IMG/VR virus record: IMGVR_UViG_3300030117_003910
Coordinates: 1 to 33,780 of that record
Source: a virus
Length of the DNA stretch: 33,780 nt
Direction: 5' to 3' (one strand)
Made by a program: the position numbers and the translations under genes. The notes beneath the pieces were generated by a model that did no database searches, was not told the DNA's origin, and saw only the letters and a list, made by a program, of their open reading frames with translations. The first letter of the stretch is position 1, and each line of letters opens with the position of its first letter. This document shows positions 15,768 to 22,848 of the stretch, in pieces.

Positions 15768-15977
15768 TCAATAGGAGCCTCCAACAATTGCGGGAGTCAA
15801 GTCCACAGATTGAACCGTGTCCCAGTTGATTTCGTTAATTCCCTCACGGGCAACCATTTCACCATCCACGAAAACCCAATGGGTTGGGTGCGTATGGATG
15901 TTTTCAATGACTTCCGAAGCCTCAAGGCTTAGGGTCGTGTGTCCAGTTTCGTTCAAAATTCGTAGTGTAATCATCAT
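15768..15977 (-). CDS. ubiquitin-like beta-grasp protein ending in Gly-Gly-Ser-Tyr
   Basis: 69 residues from ATG 15977 after AAGGAAGTGAG (a GTG at 15983 lies within that region). Predicted order: strand ITLRILN, strand TTLSLEA, helix SEVIENI, strand HWVFVDGEMVA, then WDTVQSVDLTPAIVGG. The end matches the MoaD/ThiS pattern D-x-V-x-L-x-P-x-V-x-GG; Gly66-Gly67 are followed only by Ser-Tyr. A modifier or sulfur carrier would need that dipeptide removed (the JAMM enzyme at 10577-11275) and then E1 activation (11760-12317). Alternative: a MoaD-like sulfur donor without protein conjugation. Confidence 0.75.
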   Translation of the reverse strand: MMITLRILNETGHTTLSLEASEVIENIHTHPTHWVFVDGEMVAREGINEINWDTVQSVDLTPAIVGGSY

Positions 15978-16024
15978 TCTCACTTCCTTGTTTTCTCCAA
16001 TGTTTGTTTCCTATTTAAACCACC

Positions 16025-16132
16025 CTATACTTCGGGGTCGTCGCCGTCATACAAAAGTCCAACCACAGCCACGCCCACCACGGGAATACTTGCCGCTACC
16101 GCTACATAAAATAAATTCTTTATCAATCCCAT
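16025..16132 (-). CDS. 35-residue single-span membrane peptide
   Basis: ATG 16132 follows AAAAGGTGATTA. It encodes a short Lys-containing N-terminus, one hydrophobic segment (about residues 6-28, FYVAVAASIPVVGVAVVGLL) and an acidic tail YDGDDPEV. Likely a small membrane protein; function unknown. It fills the gap before the ubiquitin-like gene. Confidence 0.6.
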   Translation of the reverse strand: MGLIKNLFYVAVAASIPVVGVAVVGLLYDGDDPEV

Positions 16133-17359
16133 TTAATCACCTTTTCCTAAAATTTCTGCTATCTTTTTACTTGCGAATTTCTTTGAAGGAATTTCACCTT
16201 CCCATCCCAAGTCTCGCAAATAATTAACTTGGTTTGATGTAGGTGGATTCTCCACCATAATTTTTCTTAAAGAGTTCAATTGCGCTGTGGATAATTCCTT
16301 ACGGTTAGAAAGTTTCTTTCTAATGCTCATCAAAAACTCTGCTTCCCAAGCGTTTCCTGCAAACGATTCATCAAAGATAGGTATGCCATAATACTCACAC
16401 ATATTAGAAAATGTTTCGCTAGGAGTCAGAGCAAGTCCTCTTTGATACCTTTCAAACTTCTGCTGTTCTCTCTTTTTTCTAATATTTTCTTGCCGAATGG
16501 CTTCTTCACGGGCCTTTCGTTCTCGTTCAGGTGCGCCTTTGTCCCATTCAATTTGAGCCAGCCTTGCTTTTTCTGCGGCTTCTTTTCTTTTTTGTTCTGC
16601 TATAATTTTTTGTTGCTCTAAGAATTCCAATCGGTCTTCTCGTTCTTTTTTCCATGCTTCAAACGCTGGCCGCATGCTATGGGATTGAGCAAAGAATAGA
16701 GATAAATCCATCATTAATTTTTCATTAGGGAAACCACGGGTTTTTATTTGAGCCTTGGGGTTATCGGGATGATTCCATCGCCAAACAATAGAAGCCATAT
16801 CATAATCAACCCCAAAGGTTCCTCTACCCTTCTTTCTTAAGACCTTTCTATATTCATAGCGGCGATACTTAGCATCGTAATACTGCTCCTTTTCATAAAC
16901 ATTGTGCCAAACATCCATTTCTTTGACTGCATCAAACATATTTGTAAAAGCATCTCCATTTTCAGCCCACCATGCTTCCGCTTTCATGGAACCTACACGC
17001 TCTTTGAGCCAAAGTTCAACCTGTTCATCTGAAACCTCGGCAAGATTAACATTCTTTTCCTCTGCGATTTGTCGCATAATTAAATAAGAATTGATGTGGT
17101 CGCTTCCAACAATTTCCTCAACACCATTTTCTGTATTTCTGATTCTAAAATGATAAACAATACCATGTCCACAAAGACAATGATTCTGATGGTTAGAATT
17201 ACTCACCCAATCTGGCATATCGGCTGAACCAGCCCACCAAACATCACCAGTAGCAATCCATTCTTCCTTTGCTTCTTCGTAGTTGTTAGCAACAGAAAGT
17301 TCTGTCATTCTTTTGATGAGAATTTTATCCCATCGTCCATTTCCTAGTTCTCTTCGCAT
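16133..17359 (-). CDS. hypothetical protein with CxCG motif and long coiled coil
   Basis: 408 residues from ATG 17359, preceded by the strong site AAGGAGGAG. Near residues 60-90 is HCLCGHGIVYHFRIRN ... VGSDHINSYL, a pattern I know from phage proteins of unknown function. Residues about 225-310 are a highly charged coiled coil (Glu/Lys/Arg/Ala). The C-terminal helices include NSLRKIMVENPPTSNQVNYLRDLGW, perhaps a small DNA-binding unit. May be a DNA-associated scaffold. Confidence 0.75.
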   Translation of the reverse strand: MRRELGNGRWDKILIKRMTELSVANNYEEAKEEWIATGDVWWAGSADMPDWVSNSNHQNHCLCGHGIVYHFRIRNTENGVEEIVGSDHINSYLIMRQIAEEKNVNLAEVSDEQVELWLKERVGSMKAEAWWAENGDAFTNMFDAVKEMDVWHNVYEKEQYYDAKYRRYEYRKVLRKKGRGTFGVDYDMASIVWRWNHPDNPKAQIKTRGFPNEKLMMDLSLFFAQSHSMRPAFEAWKKEREDRLEFLEQQKIIAEQKRKEAAEKARLAQIEWDKGAPERERKAREEAIRQENIRKKREQQKFERYQRGLALTPSETFSNMCEYYGIPIFDESFAGNAWEAEFLMSIRKKLSNRKELSTAQLNSLRKIMVENPPTSNQVNYLRDLGWEGEIPSKKFASKKIAEILGKGD

Positions 17360-17360
17360 T

Positions 17361-17744
17361 TTAATCTCCTCCTTTTGGTAATTCAAAACCCATAATTTTT
17401 ACTACTTTGTTATTCACGGAAATAATTTGGGCTTGTAGTGTTTTTAATCTATCATCAGTTGCTTTTTTAATAGCAGATTTTAGAGTATTTTGAATATAAG
17501 TATTTACTTGGTCATTTACCATGCTTTCAATGATAGTTTCAAGCATTTCATTTGCTTTCTCAAGTTTTTCTATTCTTCGTTCAAGACGCATAAACTCGGT
17601 TTGCGACTTACGATTTGCTTTAGCAAGACCTGTCTGCGCTTTCTTGCTATAATAACATTCATCGCATTTTCGGAAATTAGAGTTGCTTTCTCTCGTAAGA
17701 CTTTTTGGCTTGTAAGATTTACCACACACTTCACATTTCATCAT
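17361..17744 (-). CDS. zinc-finger plus coiled-coil protein, 127 aa
   Basis: Two CxxC pairs (CEVCGKSY near residue 4 and CDECYYSK near 27) form a probable zinc ribbon. Residues 50-120 are a long helix/coiled coil (LERRIEKLEKANEMLETII ...). Likely nucleic-acid or protein binding. Its end carries the AAGGAGG site for the next gene; its start overlaps the upstream stop. Confidence 0.65.
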   Translation of the reverse strand: MMKCEVCGKSYKPKSLTRESNSNFRKCDECYYSKKAQTGLAKANRKSQTEFMRLERRIEKLEKANEMLETIIESMVNDQVNTYIQNTLKSAIKKATDDRLKTLQAQIISVNNKVVKIMGFELPKGGD

Positions 17745-17995
17745 TGTAAAAACTCCCTGTCTTCTTTTTCAAATTTGTATTGTTCTACAAGATAACCCTG
17801 TAAAATAGTGTCCATCTTTTCTTGGAGTGCTTCAATTATTCCCGCAATCATTCTACGGTTCACACTAATCCAAAGTTTATGATAGGTGTTAATCACTACT
17901 TTAGGCTCATCATCATCATTATAACTAATGACGATTGGTGGCATTTCTTCACTGTTAATCAGTCTAAATTCTACTTTTGTTTTTTCTGGTAGCAT
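17741..17995 (-). CDS. hypothetical protein, 84 aa
   Basis: Acidic protein, strands first (KVEFRLINSEEMPPIVISY, PKVVINTYHKLWISV), then one long helix. GGAG precedes ATG 17995. It follows the tRNA-Arg gene. Function unknown. Confidence 0.6.
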   Translation of the reverse strand: MLPEKTKVEFRLINSEEMPPIVISYNDDDEPKVVINTYHKLWISVNRRMIAGIIEALQEKMDTILQGYLVEQYKFEKEDREFLQ

Positions 17996-18022
17996 TTTTA
18001 TTTCTCCTTTATTTTTAAAAAA

Positions 18023-18099
18023 TGGCGGGCGTAGGAGGATTTGAACCCCCGGTTTCGGCTTAGAAGGCCGAAGTGTTATCCAAACTACACTATACGCCC
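18023..18099 (-). tRNA. tRNA-Arg (anticodon TCT), CCA encoded
   Basis: Cloverleaf read by eye on the minus strand: acceptor GGGCGTA/TACGCCC, anticodon stem TCGGC/GCCGA with loop CTTCTAA, anticodon TCT (reads AGA), T arm with GGTTCAAATCC. The discriminator G is followed by CCA. It decodes AGA, the dominant Arg codon in the right-hand gene block. Confidence 0.93.
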
Positions 18100-18109
18100 C
18101 CGCTATCTT

Positions 18110-18415
18110 TCAACCAATGTAAGCACTACAAAGTGCCAGCACATTGTTGAGTTCCTTTGATTCAATCATATTTTCAAGCCTACTTAAGTCGCCCTCTCTT
18201 TCCAGATGCATCTTCTCTACAAAGTAAGAAGAAAGAAGTTGCGCTAATTTTTCTGGGCTGGCATTTCTCAATAGACGAGAAAGATTAGCCGACACATTAT
18301 CCTTGTAATTTAATTCCGACAAACAATCCCAACAATCAACAGAAATATTGGCATCAGCGTGGCGGTCAAAGATTGTGTAAGCGAGTCTTCCATTACATTT
18401 TTTACATTCATTCAT
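18110..18415 (-). CDS. Zn-ribbon-like protein, 101 aa
   Basis: CKKC near the N-terminus (residues 4-7) and CWDC (28-31) make a four-Cys zinc ribbon; a helical C-terminal part follows (LSRLLRNASPEKLAQLLSSYF ...). AAGGTGA precedes ATG 18415. Probable nucleic-acid binding or regulatory protein; function unknown. Confidence 0.65.
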   Translation of the reverse strand: MNECKKCNGRLAYTIFDRHADANISVDCWDCLSELNYKDNVSANLSRLLRNASPEKLAQLLSSYFVEKMHLEREGDLSRLENMIESKELNNVLALCSAYIG

Positions 18416-18512
18416 ATTTTTTCACCTTCTCGGTTAGTTCCGTCAAACAACGGTAGCAATAGTGTTTTTTGTGTCCTATAACCACATTGCAAGCAATACA
18501 TCTTTTTTGCAT
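18408..18512 (-). CDS. 34-residue zinc-finger peptide
   Basis: ATG 18512 follows the TAA of the upstream gene without a gap. It encodes CIACN ... HKKHYCYRCL, i.e. two CxxC pairs with His between, a compact zinc knuckle, and overlaps the next gene by 8 bp. It is one of several tiny Cys-rich proteins in this block. Confidence 0.6.
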   Translation of the reverse strand: MQKRCIACNVVIGHKKHYCYRCLTELTEKVKKYE

Positions 18513-18629
18513 TTAATCACCATCATATGGTTGATAGTAAGCAATTCTACCACATATTGCACATTTGCATTTATTTTGACCAAGTTTAAAGTCAAGTATT
18601 TCCATAAATTCATCACAACAGTATATCAT
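18513..18629 (-). CDS. 38-residue Cys-rich peptide
   Basis: Encodes an N-terminal YCCDE and a central CKCAICGR, so four or five Cys suited to one zinc site, ending YDGD. ATG 18629 overlaps the end of the upstream gene by 4 bp; GGAG lies just before it. Function unknown. Confidence 0.55.
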   Translation of the reverse strand: MIYCCDEFMEILDFKLGQNKCKCAICGRIAYYQPYDGD

Positions 18630-19267
18630 TCTTTCATCTCCACTAATAGTATTTTTGGGTTTCGTGCATTGTATTCTCGCACATATTCATTGTATTTGAT
18701 AGCATATTGGTTTGAAGGAAACCATTCTGGTCGCCGGTCTTTTTTCCAATCAGCAAACCTCCATTTGCCTTCAAGGTAATAGTGGCGATAAGACTGAATG
18801 ACAAACTCCCATTCAGTCAGAAAAGTGTTGGGTATTCTGTACTCATCGGCCATAGCAATAGATACTGGCGAGGCTTCTTTCCAACAGCCATCTTTCATAA
18901 AATGGTCGCCCCATGTTTGGAGAATACGGGCATAAGTCCCGTGAGTTTTACCATATCGGTAAGTATATTCTTCACAAAGAGCAAGTGCATGTTGCATAAG
19001 CCAATCAGCATTGTGTGGATTCTGTCTCGCCCAAATGGTTGAGGGGTGGTTGAGCATGGCTGGTTTCATCAGTTTTGATTGAGAACAGGCATGAAATTGT
19101 TTCAAATCACGCAAAGCAGGTTCTTTTCCATACTTCGCAAGATACTGAAAGTAAAGTGCATTTGTGTGAATCATTTGACAACTCTCGGTTGGCATTTTGA
19201 CCACATGTTTGTCCAGCATTTGTCGTGCCGCTTCAACAGGGTTTTTTGATAAAGCAAAGATGTTCAT
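18626..19267 (-). CDS. conserved phage-type protein with DKHVVKM motif
   Basis: 213 residues. Motifs NIFALSKNPVEAARQMLDKHVVKMPTE at the start, HPSTIWARQN, ALALCEEYTYRYGKTH and PEWF near the end match a family I know from many marine phages, whose function is unknown to me. Conserved His and Glu residues hint at an enzyme. GGTGGAAGA precedes ATG 19267. Confidence 0.8.
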   Translation of the reverse strand: MNIFALSKNPVEAARQMLDKHVVKMPTESCQMIHTNALYFQYLAKYGKEPALRDLKQFHACSQSKLMKPAMLNHPSTIWARQNPHNADWLMQHALALCEEYTYRYGKTHGTYARILQTWGDHFMKDGCWKEASPVSIAMADEYRIPNTFLTEWEFVIQSYRHYYLEGKWRFADWKKDRRPEWFPSNQYAIKYNEYVREYNARNPKILLVEMKE

Positions 19268-19497
19268 TCTTCCACCTCTTCATAGACTGCCTTTTGCATC
19301 CAATATTGATGCCACATCATCGCAGGAATCATAGCACTCCAATTAGACGAACTAGGGTTCTCTAAGTAGTTCTGAAAGGTTTGTTCTAAATATTTCCTGC
19401 ACTCAATACGAAAAACATCAACAGAGTTTCTGTCCATAGGTTCGTGCGTTGCTCCAAAAGAAGCGACTTGTTCTTGTCTTATCTCATTTATATTCAC
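19264..19497 (-). CDS. hypothetical helical protein, 77 aa
   Basis: Starts at GTG 19497 (GTGA overlap with the upstream stop, GGTGAT just before). Mostly helical with Trp-rich end (SNWSAMIPAMMWHQYWMQK) and acidic tail EEVEE. Not recognised. Confidence 0.6.
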   Translation of the reverse strand: MNINEIRQEQVASFGATHEPMDRNSVDVFRIECRKYLEQTFQNYLENPSSSNWSAMIPAMMWHQYWMQKAVYEEVEE

Positions 19498-19673
19498 TTT
19501 ATCACCATTCTTTTTAATGATAATTGGTATGCTTCATATGGGCGCATACCTTTATCCCGTAATTGTTTGAAAATTTTTCTTCTCCTTTCCTCATGTTTGA
19601 CAGGCCTATTAAGATATTCTGTTTTGTAAAGCCTATGAGAATCGGGTCTTATCACATCTTTCATGTATTTCAT
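19494..19673 (-). CDS. hypothetical basic protein, 59 aa
   Basis: ATG 19673 overlaps the upstream stop (ATGA) and follows GGTG; a longer frame to 19706 would run into the upstream gene. Very basic (KHEERRRKIFKQLRDKGM), probably helical and nucleic-acid binding. Confidence 0.6.
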   Translation of the reverse strand: MKYMKDVIRPDSHRLYKTEYLNRPVKHEERRRKIFKQLRDKGMRPYEAYQLSLKRMVIK

Positions 19674-19849
19674 TCTAACACCAATTTTGTTTGTTTTCCG
19701 TTCCATTCAATTTCGATGGGGATTCGGAAAGTTCTTTCACCGATGGAACCACATCCCAAACAGATAAAATGCTGATGAATCACATTATACGGTTCTTCAA
19801 CAGACAAGTCCTCTGCGGTTAATTCATAATCATCGTGTAAGCAATTCAT
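19670..19849 (-). CDS. small Zn-binding protein, 59 aa
   Basis: ATG 19849 follows GGAGGAAGA and overlaps the upstream stop. It has NCLHDDYEL at the N-terminus and HFICLGCGS in the middle, forming a Cys/His zinc site, then a beta-rich end (RTFRIPIEIEWNGK). Function unknown. Confidence 0.6.
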   Translation of the reverse strand: MNCLHDDYELTAEDLSVEEPYNVIHQHFICLGCGSIGERTFRIPIEIEWNGKQTKLVLE

Positions 19850-20067
19850 TCTTCTTCCTCCGGCAGGTTAGTGTATTTCACAATATGATTACATCTGGCA
19901 AAGTGAGCAATTTCTTCTACTTCAATAGCATAATCATCTGCTTCTTGCCACTCATTCAATATATGTTCAAGAATGCTGGTGTTCCAATCAGGATATTCCA
20001 TCAGGAAACAGACCACATCATTGTCCGACCATTTATCTACAATTTTCATAAATTCTTCGTATTTCAT
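19846..20067 (-). CDS. hypothetical acidic protein, 73 aa
   Basis: Helical, Glu/Asp-rich (DKWSDNDVVCFLMEYPDWN ... EWQEADDYAIEVEEIAHFA), ending EEEE encoded by the next ribosome binding site. Not recognised. First gene after the intergenic element downstream of the helicase. Confidence 0.6.
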   Translation of the reverse strand: MKYEEFMKIVDKWSDNDVVCFLMEYPDWNTSILEHILNEWQEADDYAIEVEEIAHFARCNHIVKYTNLPEEEE

Positions 20068-20084
20068 TTTTATTCCTCTTTTTT

Positions 20085-20140
20085 TTGTTTAGGGCTTCGC
20101 ACCCATCCGAGCGTCAAAATCTCCGTGGCTCACGCTTACA
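20085..20140 (-). other. intergenic element with conserved TGCGAAG loop
   Basis: Minus-strand stretch between the helicase and the 73-aa gene. It contains GACGCTCGGATGGGTGCGAAG, matching GATGCCCGTATAGGTGCGAAG at about 950-975, with differences that keep a short stem (GGG/CCC here, ATAGG/CCTAT there). It can also be read as a 19-residue peptide from GTG after AAGGAG. RNA element or tiny gene; undecided. Confidence 0.4.
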
Positions 20141-20170
20141 CCACACACAGGGGAACTACTCCTTGGAGTA

Positions 20171-21601
20171 TTAATTTATGCCGGGTTTTGGCCCGACAAA
20201 GAACAGGCTTTCTTGCGCTCTTGTGATAGCAACATAGCAAATATTGTTCTCTTCATGCCCACCTTTTGGGTGTGGCATTCTTTCAGTAGCAAGAATATAA
20301 ACTCGCCTTGCTTCAAGACCTTTTGACTTGTGAACCGTTGAAAGCATGATTTCGCCTTTGTCGCTTCCGTCAAATACACGCTTGATTTCTTCAATAATCC
20401 CACCAACGGTTTCTGCTTTGTTGATGAAGATGCGAATACAAGCGGCTTTATCTTCAAGAGCCATCGCTTGGTTCTTTTTGTCCTGTTGCATCAAACGCTT
20501 GTAGTTATACTCAAAGTCTGCTTGAAACAAGTCTCCAAATTCATCAACGCCCATATTGTTGTTTTTGGTAATTTTCTTGACAGCGTTAATCAATCCCTTG
20601 GTCATGTCTCTTCCGAGAATGTAGGCAGATTTGCCTTGTGAAATCAAATCGTAAAACGCTGAAACCAATGGCGCATTGTAGCGACATAGAACCATATCGT
20701 TTCTTTGAGGGCTAAAAGGCGCATTAACAACGACCTTTCCTTCAATAGCATTCGGAGCATGATGGAAGTCAGAAACATATCTGTTTGCCTCCTTGACAAT
20801 ATTTGTAGGACAACGCCATGAAATGCTCAAGGGCAATTCAGTGATTTCACGGTCTGATTCTTGCATCAATCGCTGTTTGAACATATTCATGCTGTTAGAA
20901 TCAGCACCACGGAAGCCGTAAATCGCTTGGTTGGGGTCGCCAACAATAACACAACGGCCACCGTTCACTACACGGGAAATAAGTTCTCGTTGTGCTTCAT
21001 TGAAATCCTGTGCTTCATCAACAAACAAAATGTCGTAGTGAGGCATCGGGTATTCATTCACTAATGGTAGCCAAATCATGTCATCAAAGTCAATCTTATT
21101 TGTTTGGGACTTTGCCAGATTAAGGATTGCTGGAATCGCACCAATGGCTTGATTTTCTTCACGGCTTGATTCAAAGACAATGTTATATTGGTCAATCAAT
21201 TCACGAATAGACTCCACATCGGTTGCGCCGACTAAAGAACCTTTGATTAAAGAAATCAGTTTGCACAAAGGGGCAGTATAATAATCTTTACCCAATAGTT
21301 CTTGAACGATATCGTGGGTTTTGCGAGTATTGACTTTAGTTCGTATTCCGGCATTTCGGATAGCGGCAAAGCCAAAAGCATGGAATGTTTTTGCATCCAC
21401 ATTATCGGGCAATCTGTTTTGCAGTTCGGTCTGAATTGATTTGTTGAAACAAAGGAATGCCGCATTGGTTGAATCAATACGGTTTGCGGCTTCAACTATT
21501 GTTGAAGTCTTTCCTGTTCCTGCTCCAGCATTTACAATTACATGGCTCTCAGTTTCCACGATAGCGTGGAAAATCTTTTCTTGTTGTTCTGTGTGTTTCA
21601 T
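20171..21601 (-). CDS. UvrD/PcrA-like superfamily 1 DNA helicase
   Basis: 476 residues. Walker A NAGAGTGKT (24-32), motif II VDEAQD (194-199), motif III VGDPNQAIYGFRGAD, motif IV with the SWRCP arginine, motif V STVHKSKGLEA and motif VI YVAITRAQ. Compact compared with UvrD (about 720), lacking large insertions. It would unwind DNA in replication or repair. AAGGTGA precedes ATG 21601 and a TATA-like box lies about 30 bp upstream, so it may head the long minus-strand operon. Confidence 0.93.
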   Translation of the reverse strand: MKHTEQQEKIFHAIVETESHVIVNAGAGTGKTSTIVEAANRIDSTNAAFLCFNKSIQTELQNRLPDNVDAKTFHAFGFAAIRNAGIRTKVNTRKTHDIVQELLGKDYYTAPLCKLISLIKGSLVGATDVESIRELIDQYNIVFESSREENQAIGAIPAILNLAKSQTNKIDFDDMIWLPLVNEYPMPHYDILFVDEAQDFNEAQRELISRVVNGGRCVIVGDPNQAIYGFRGADSNSMNMFKQRLMQESDREITELPLSISWRCPTNIVKEANRYVSDFHHAPNAIEGKVVVNAPFSPQRNDMVLCRYNAPLVSAFYDLISQGKSAYILGRDMTKGLINAVKKITKNNNMGVDEFGDLFQADFEYNYKRLMQQDKKNQAMALEDKAACIRIFINKAETVGGIIEEIKRVFDGSDKGEIMLSTVHKSKGLEARRVYILATERMPHPKGGHEENNICYVAITRAQESLFFVGPKPGIN

Positions 21602-21627
21602 TTATTTTTCACCTTTTTTTATTTTTA

Positions 21628-21641
21628 CTAATATATGAATA
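21628..21641 (-). promoter_or_regulatory. TATA-like box for the helicase operon
   Basis: On the minus strand TTCATATATTAGT lies about 30 bp before ATG 21601, with AAGGTGA between. This is the expected position for an archaeal TATA promoter giving a short leader. Confidence 0.5.
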
Positions 21642-21644
21642 GGA

Positions 21645-21713
21645 GGGGAAGGAGAACAAAACCGAACTTAATCGGTCATTATCGTTTAGAAGCCCCCGTT
21701 CTACGACTTCCCC
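21645..21713. ncRNA. 69-nt structured element beside tRNA-Leu
   Basis: Ends pair perfectly (GGGGAAG with CTTCCCC); inside are a second stem (AGAAC with GTTCT) and a hairpin ACCGA-ACTTAA-TCGGT. The size resembles a tRNA, but no proper T loop or anticodon arm can be drawn on either strand. Could be a decayed tRNA, an ncRNA or a processing signal. Confidence 0.35.
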
Positions 21714-21722
21714 ATGTGTAAG

Positions 21723-21806
21723 TGCTAAGGGCAGGATTTGAACCTGCGAACCATTACGGACAGGAGTTTAAGCCCTGCGCGTTTAACCATGCTCCGCCAC
21801 CTTAGC
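21723..21806 (-). tRNA. tRNA-Leu (anticodon TAA)
   Basis: Acceptor GCTAAGG/CCTTAGC, anticodon stem CAGGG/TCCTG with loop CTTAAAC (anticodon TAA, reads TTA), a long variable arm as in Leu tRNAs and T arm GCAGG-TTCAAAT-CCTGC. CCA is not encoded, unlike the tRNA-Arg. TTA is the favoured Leu codon of the right-hand genes. Confidence 0.92.
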
Positions 21807-21825
21807 CTGTTGAATGCCATAACTA

Positions 21826-21850
21826 AAACAGTTTGATAATTAAAACTGTA
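21826..21850. repeat. ACAGTTT/AAACTGT hairpin
   Basis: Inverted repeat with a 7-bp stem and 8-base AT-rich loop, just upstream of tRNA-Leu on the minus strand. Farther along (21850-21935) the sequence is GC-rich with GGGG/CCCC pairing; no ORF was found there. Confidence 0.4.
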
Positions 21851-21939
21851 ATGCGTGAGACACGCCGCCGACATCAAGGGGGGCGGGGCCGACCCCCTTA
21901 TAACACCCTGACCTTCTCCGGCCTGTCTGCGTTAAGACC

Positions 21940-22194
21940 CTAACTGGTTGAGGATAGCATCTCAAAGGCTATCGCTAAACCAATAATCAATATACCAAAG
22001 CCCCAGATTAAGCGACTTCTAACATTGTTAGGAGGATTGCATTTTCTTTTCAAGCAATAGTGGCTTACTAATATATTGCCTTGATGAACATAAGTCTCAA
22101 GTAAATGATTTGTTCCTTCAGGAATATCTATTCCACAAGTTTGGCAAATAGTGTTTTTATCTGCCTTAACATAGACTTCTTCAATAAGTTTCAT
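21940..22194 (-). CDS. Zn-finger protein with C-terminal membrane anchor
   Basis: 84 residues. N-terminal CQTCGIDIPEGTNH and HYCLKRKC form a Cys/His zinc site (17-52); residues about 62-80 (LIWGFGILIIGLAIAFEML) are a transmembrane helix, leaving the finger probably cytoplasmic. Function unknown. Confidence 0.7.
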   Translation of the reverse strand: MKLIEEVYVKADKNTICQTCGIDIPEGTNHLLETYVHQGNILVSHYCLKRKCNPPNNVRSRLIWGFGILIIGLAIAFEMLSSTS

Positions 22195-22299
22195 CTTAAT
22201 ACCTCAAAGAGGTGGGGAGAAAACCTTTGGCAAAAATCCCGCTAAGAACCAACAAGCAAAGAAATGCGACCAAGCCAAGCCATTAGGTTTTTTTAAACC

Positions 22300-22347
22300 A
22301 TGCAAACTCCCCGTGAAAGAGGGGGAGAATAGGGGGCCGTAGCCCCC
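22300..22347 (-). terminator. GC hairpins downstream of the 153-aa gene
   Basis: Two hairpins follow the gene: CTCCCC/GGGGAG at about 22309-22327 and the perfect GGGGGC-CGTA-GCCCCC at 22332-22347. The same kind of GC hairpin closes most genes up to 27.6 kb, suggesting terminators or mRNA-end stabilisers. The remainder of 22195-22386 shows no gene. Confidence 0.5.
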
Positions 22348-22386
22348 CATTCCCCGTTGTTCAAGTCAGAGACTTGGATTGTTGGC

Positions 22387-22848
22387 TTATTCTTCCGAAT
22401 CGTCGGAAAGAAGGGATGCAACGCTACCGTCCCATTCGCCAGCCTTGTATTGCTTGCTCAAAGCATTACGAGTTCGCTTCACAACGGAAGCGGCGTATTC
22501 TTCGGCAGTTTCGTACAAAGCACCACCACGGGCGAAAGAAACGCTCGCAATAATGGCATCATGGTTGTAGTAGTTGAGGGCGGCTTCGCTCACAACGCCA
22601 CAGATTTTATCCAATGAAACACGGACGGCGGTTGGAACTGCGGCTTTCTTTCCGGGTCGGAAAGGCGTTCCGTCTCGTCCCTTCAAGAGAGCCTTAACTG
22701 CGTTTCGGCAGTTCTCACGCTCTCCAGCGTCATTCGTTCCAATCTCAAGGTTGAGGCTGATGACTTGTTTCAGTCCAGCCTCAAGGTCTGCGGCCTCAAG
22801 GTATTCGTTCACATCAAGCACTAGGCTATCCCATTCGGTGTTTTCCAT
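22387..22848 (-). CDS. hypothetical protein, member of the 4-gene paralogous family
   Basis: 153 residues, start supported by AAGGAGTTG. Helical, Ala-rich. The C-terminal part (IIASVSFARGGALYETAEEYAASV ... YKAGEWDGSVASL) lines up with the ends of the proteins at 24716 and 26604 (VxIPHGKTGGxY ... RWNGE), and it likewise ends in an acidic tail (SDDSEE). Function unknown; expanded viral families of this sort are often host-interaction or DNA-binding proteins. The nearest ACCATATGGT element is 780 bp upstream. Confidence 0.7.
   Translation of the reverse strand: MENTEWDSLVLDVNEYLEAADLEAGLKQVISLNLEIGTNDAGERENCRNAVKALLKGRDGTPFRPGKKAAVPTAVRVSLDKICGVVSEAALNYYNHDAIIASVSFARGGALYETAEEYAASVVKRTRNALSKQYKAGEWDGSVASLLSDDSEE

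Noticed and set aside
15309-15977. Single fused gene of the ubiquitin-like protein and the next ORF by stop-codon readthrough
   Set aside because: The frame is open after the TGA, but the Gly-Gly-Ser-Tyr end fits a finished modifier and there is no sign of recoding, so two genes are annotated.
18525-18536. ATCATATGGTT resembling the ACCATATGGT operator
   Set aside because: Inside a coding region, core incomplete and no CAAAG/CTTTG flanks.
21645-21713. Third tRNA gene
   Set aside because: Only the acceptor-like ends pair; no T loop or anticodon arm can be drawn on either strand.
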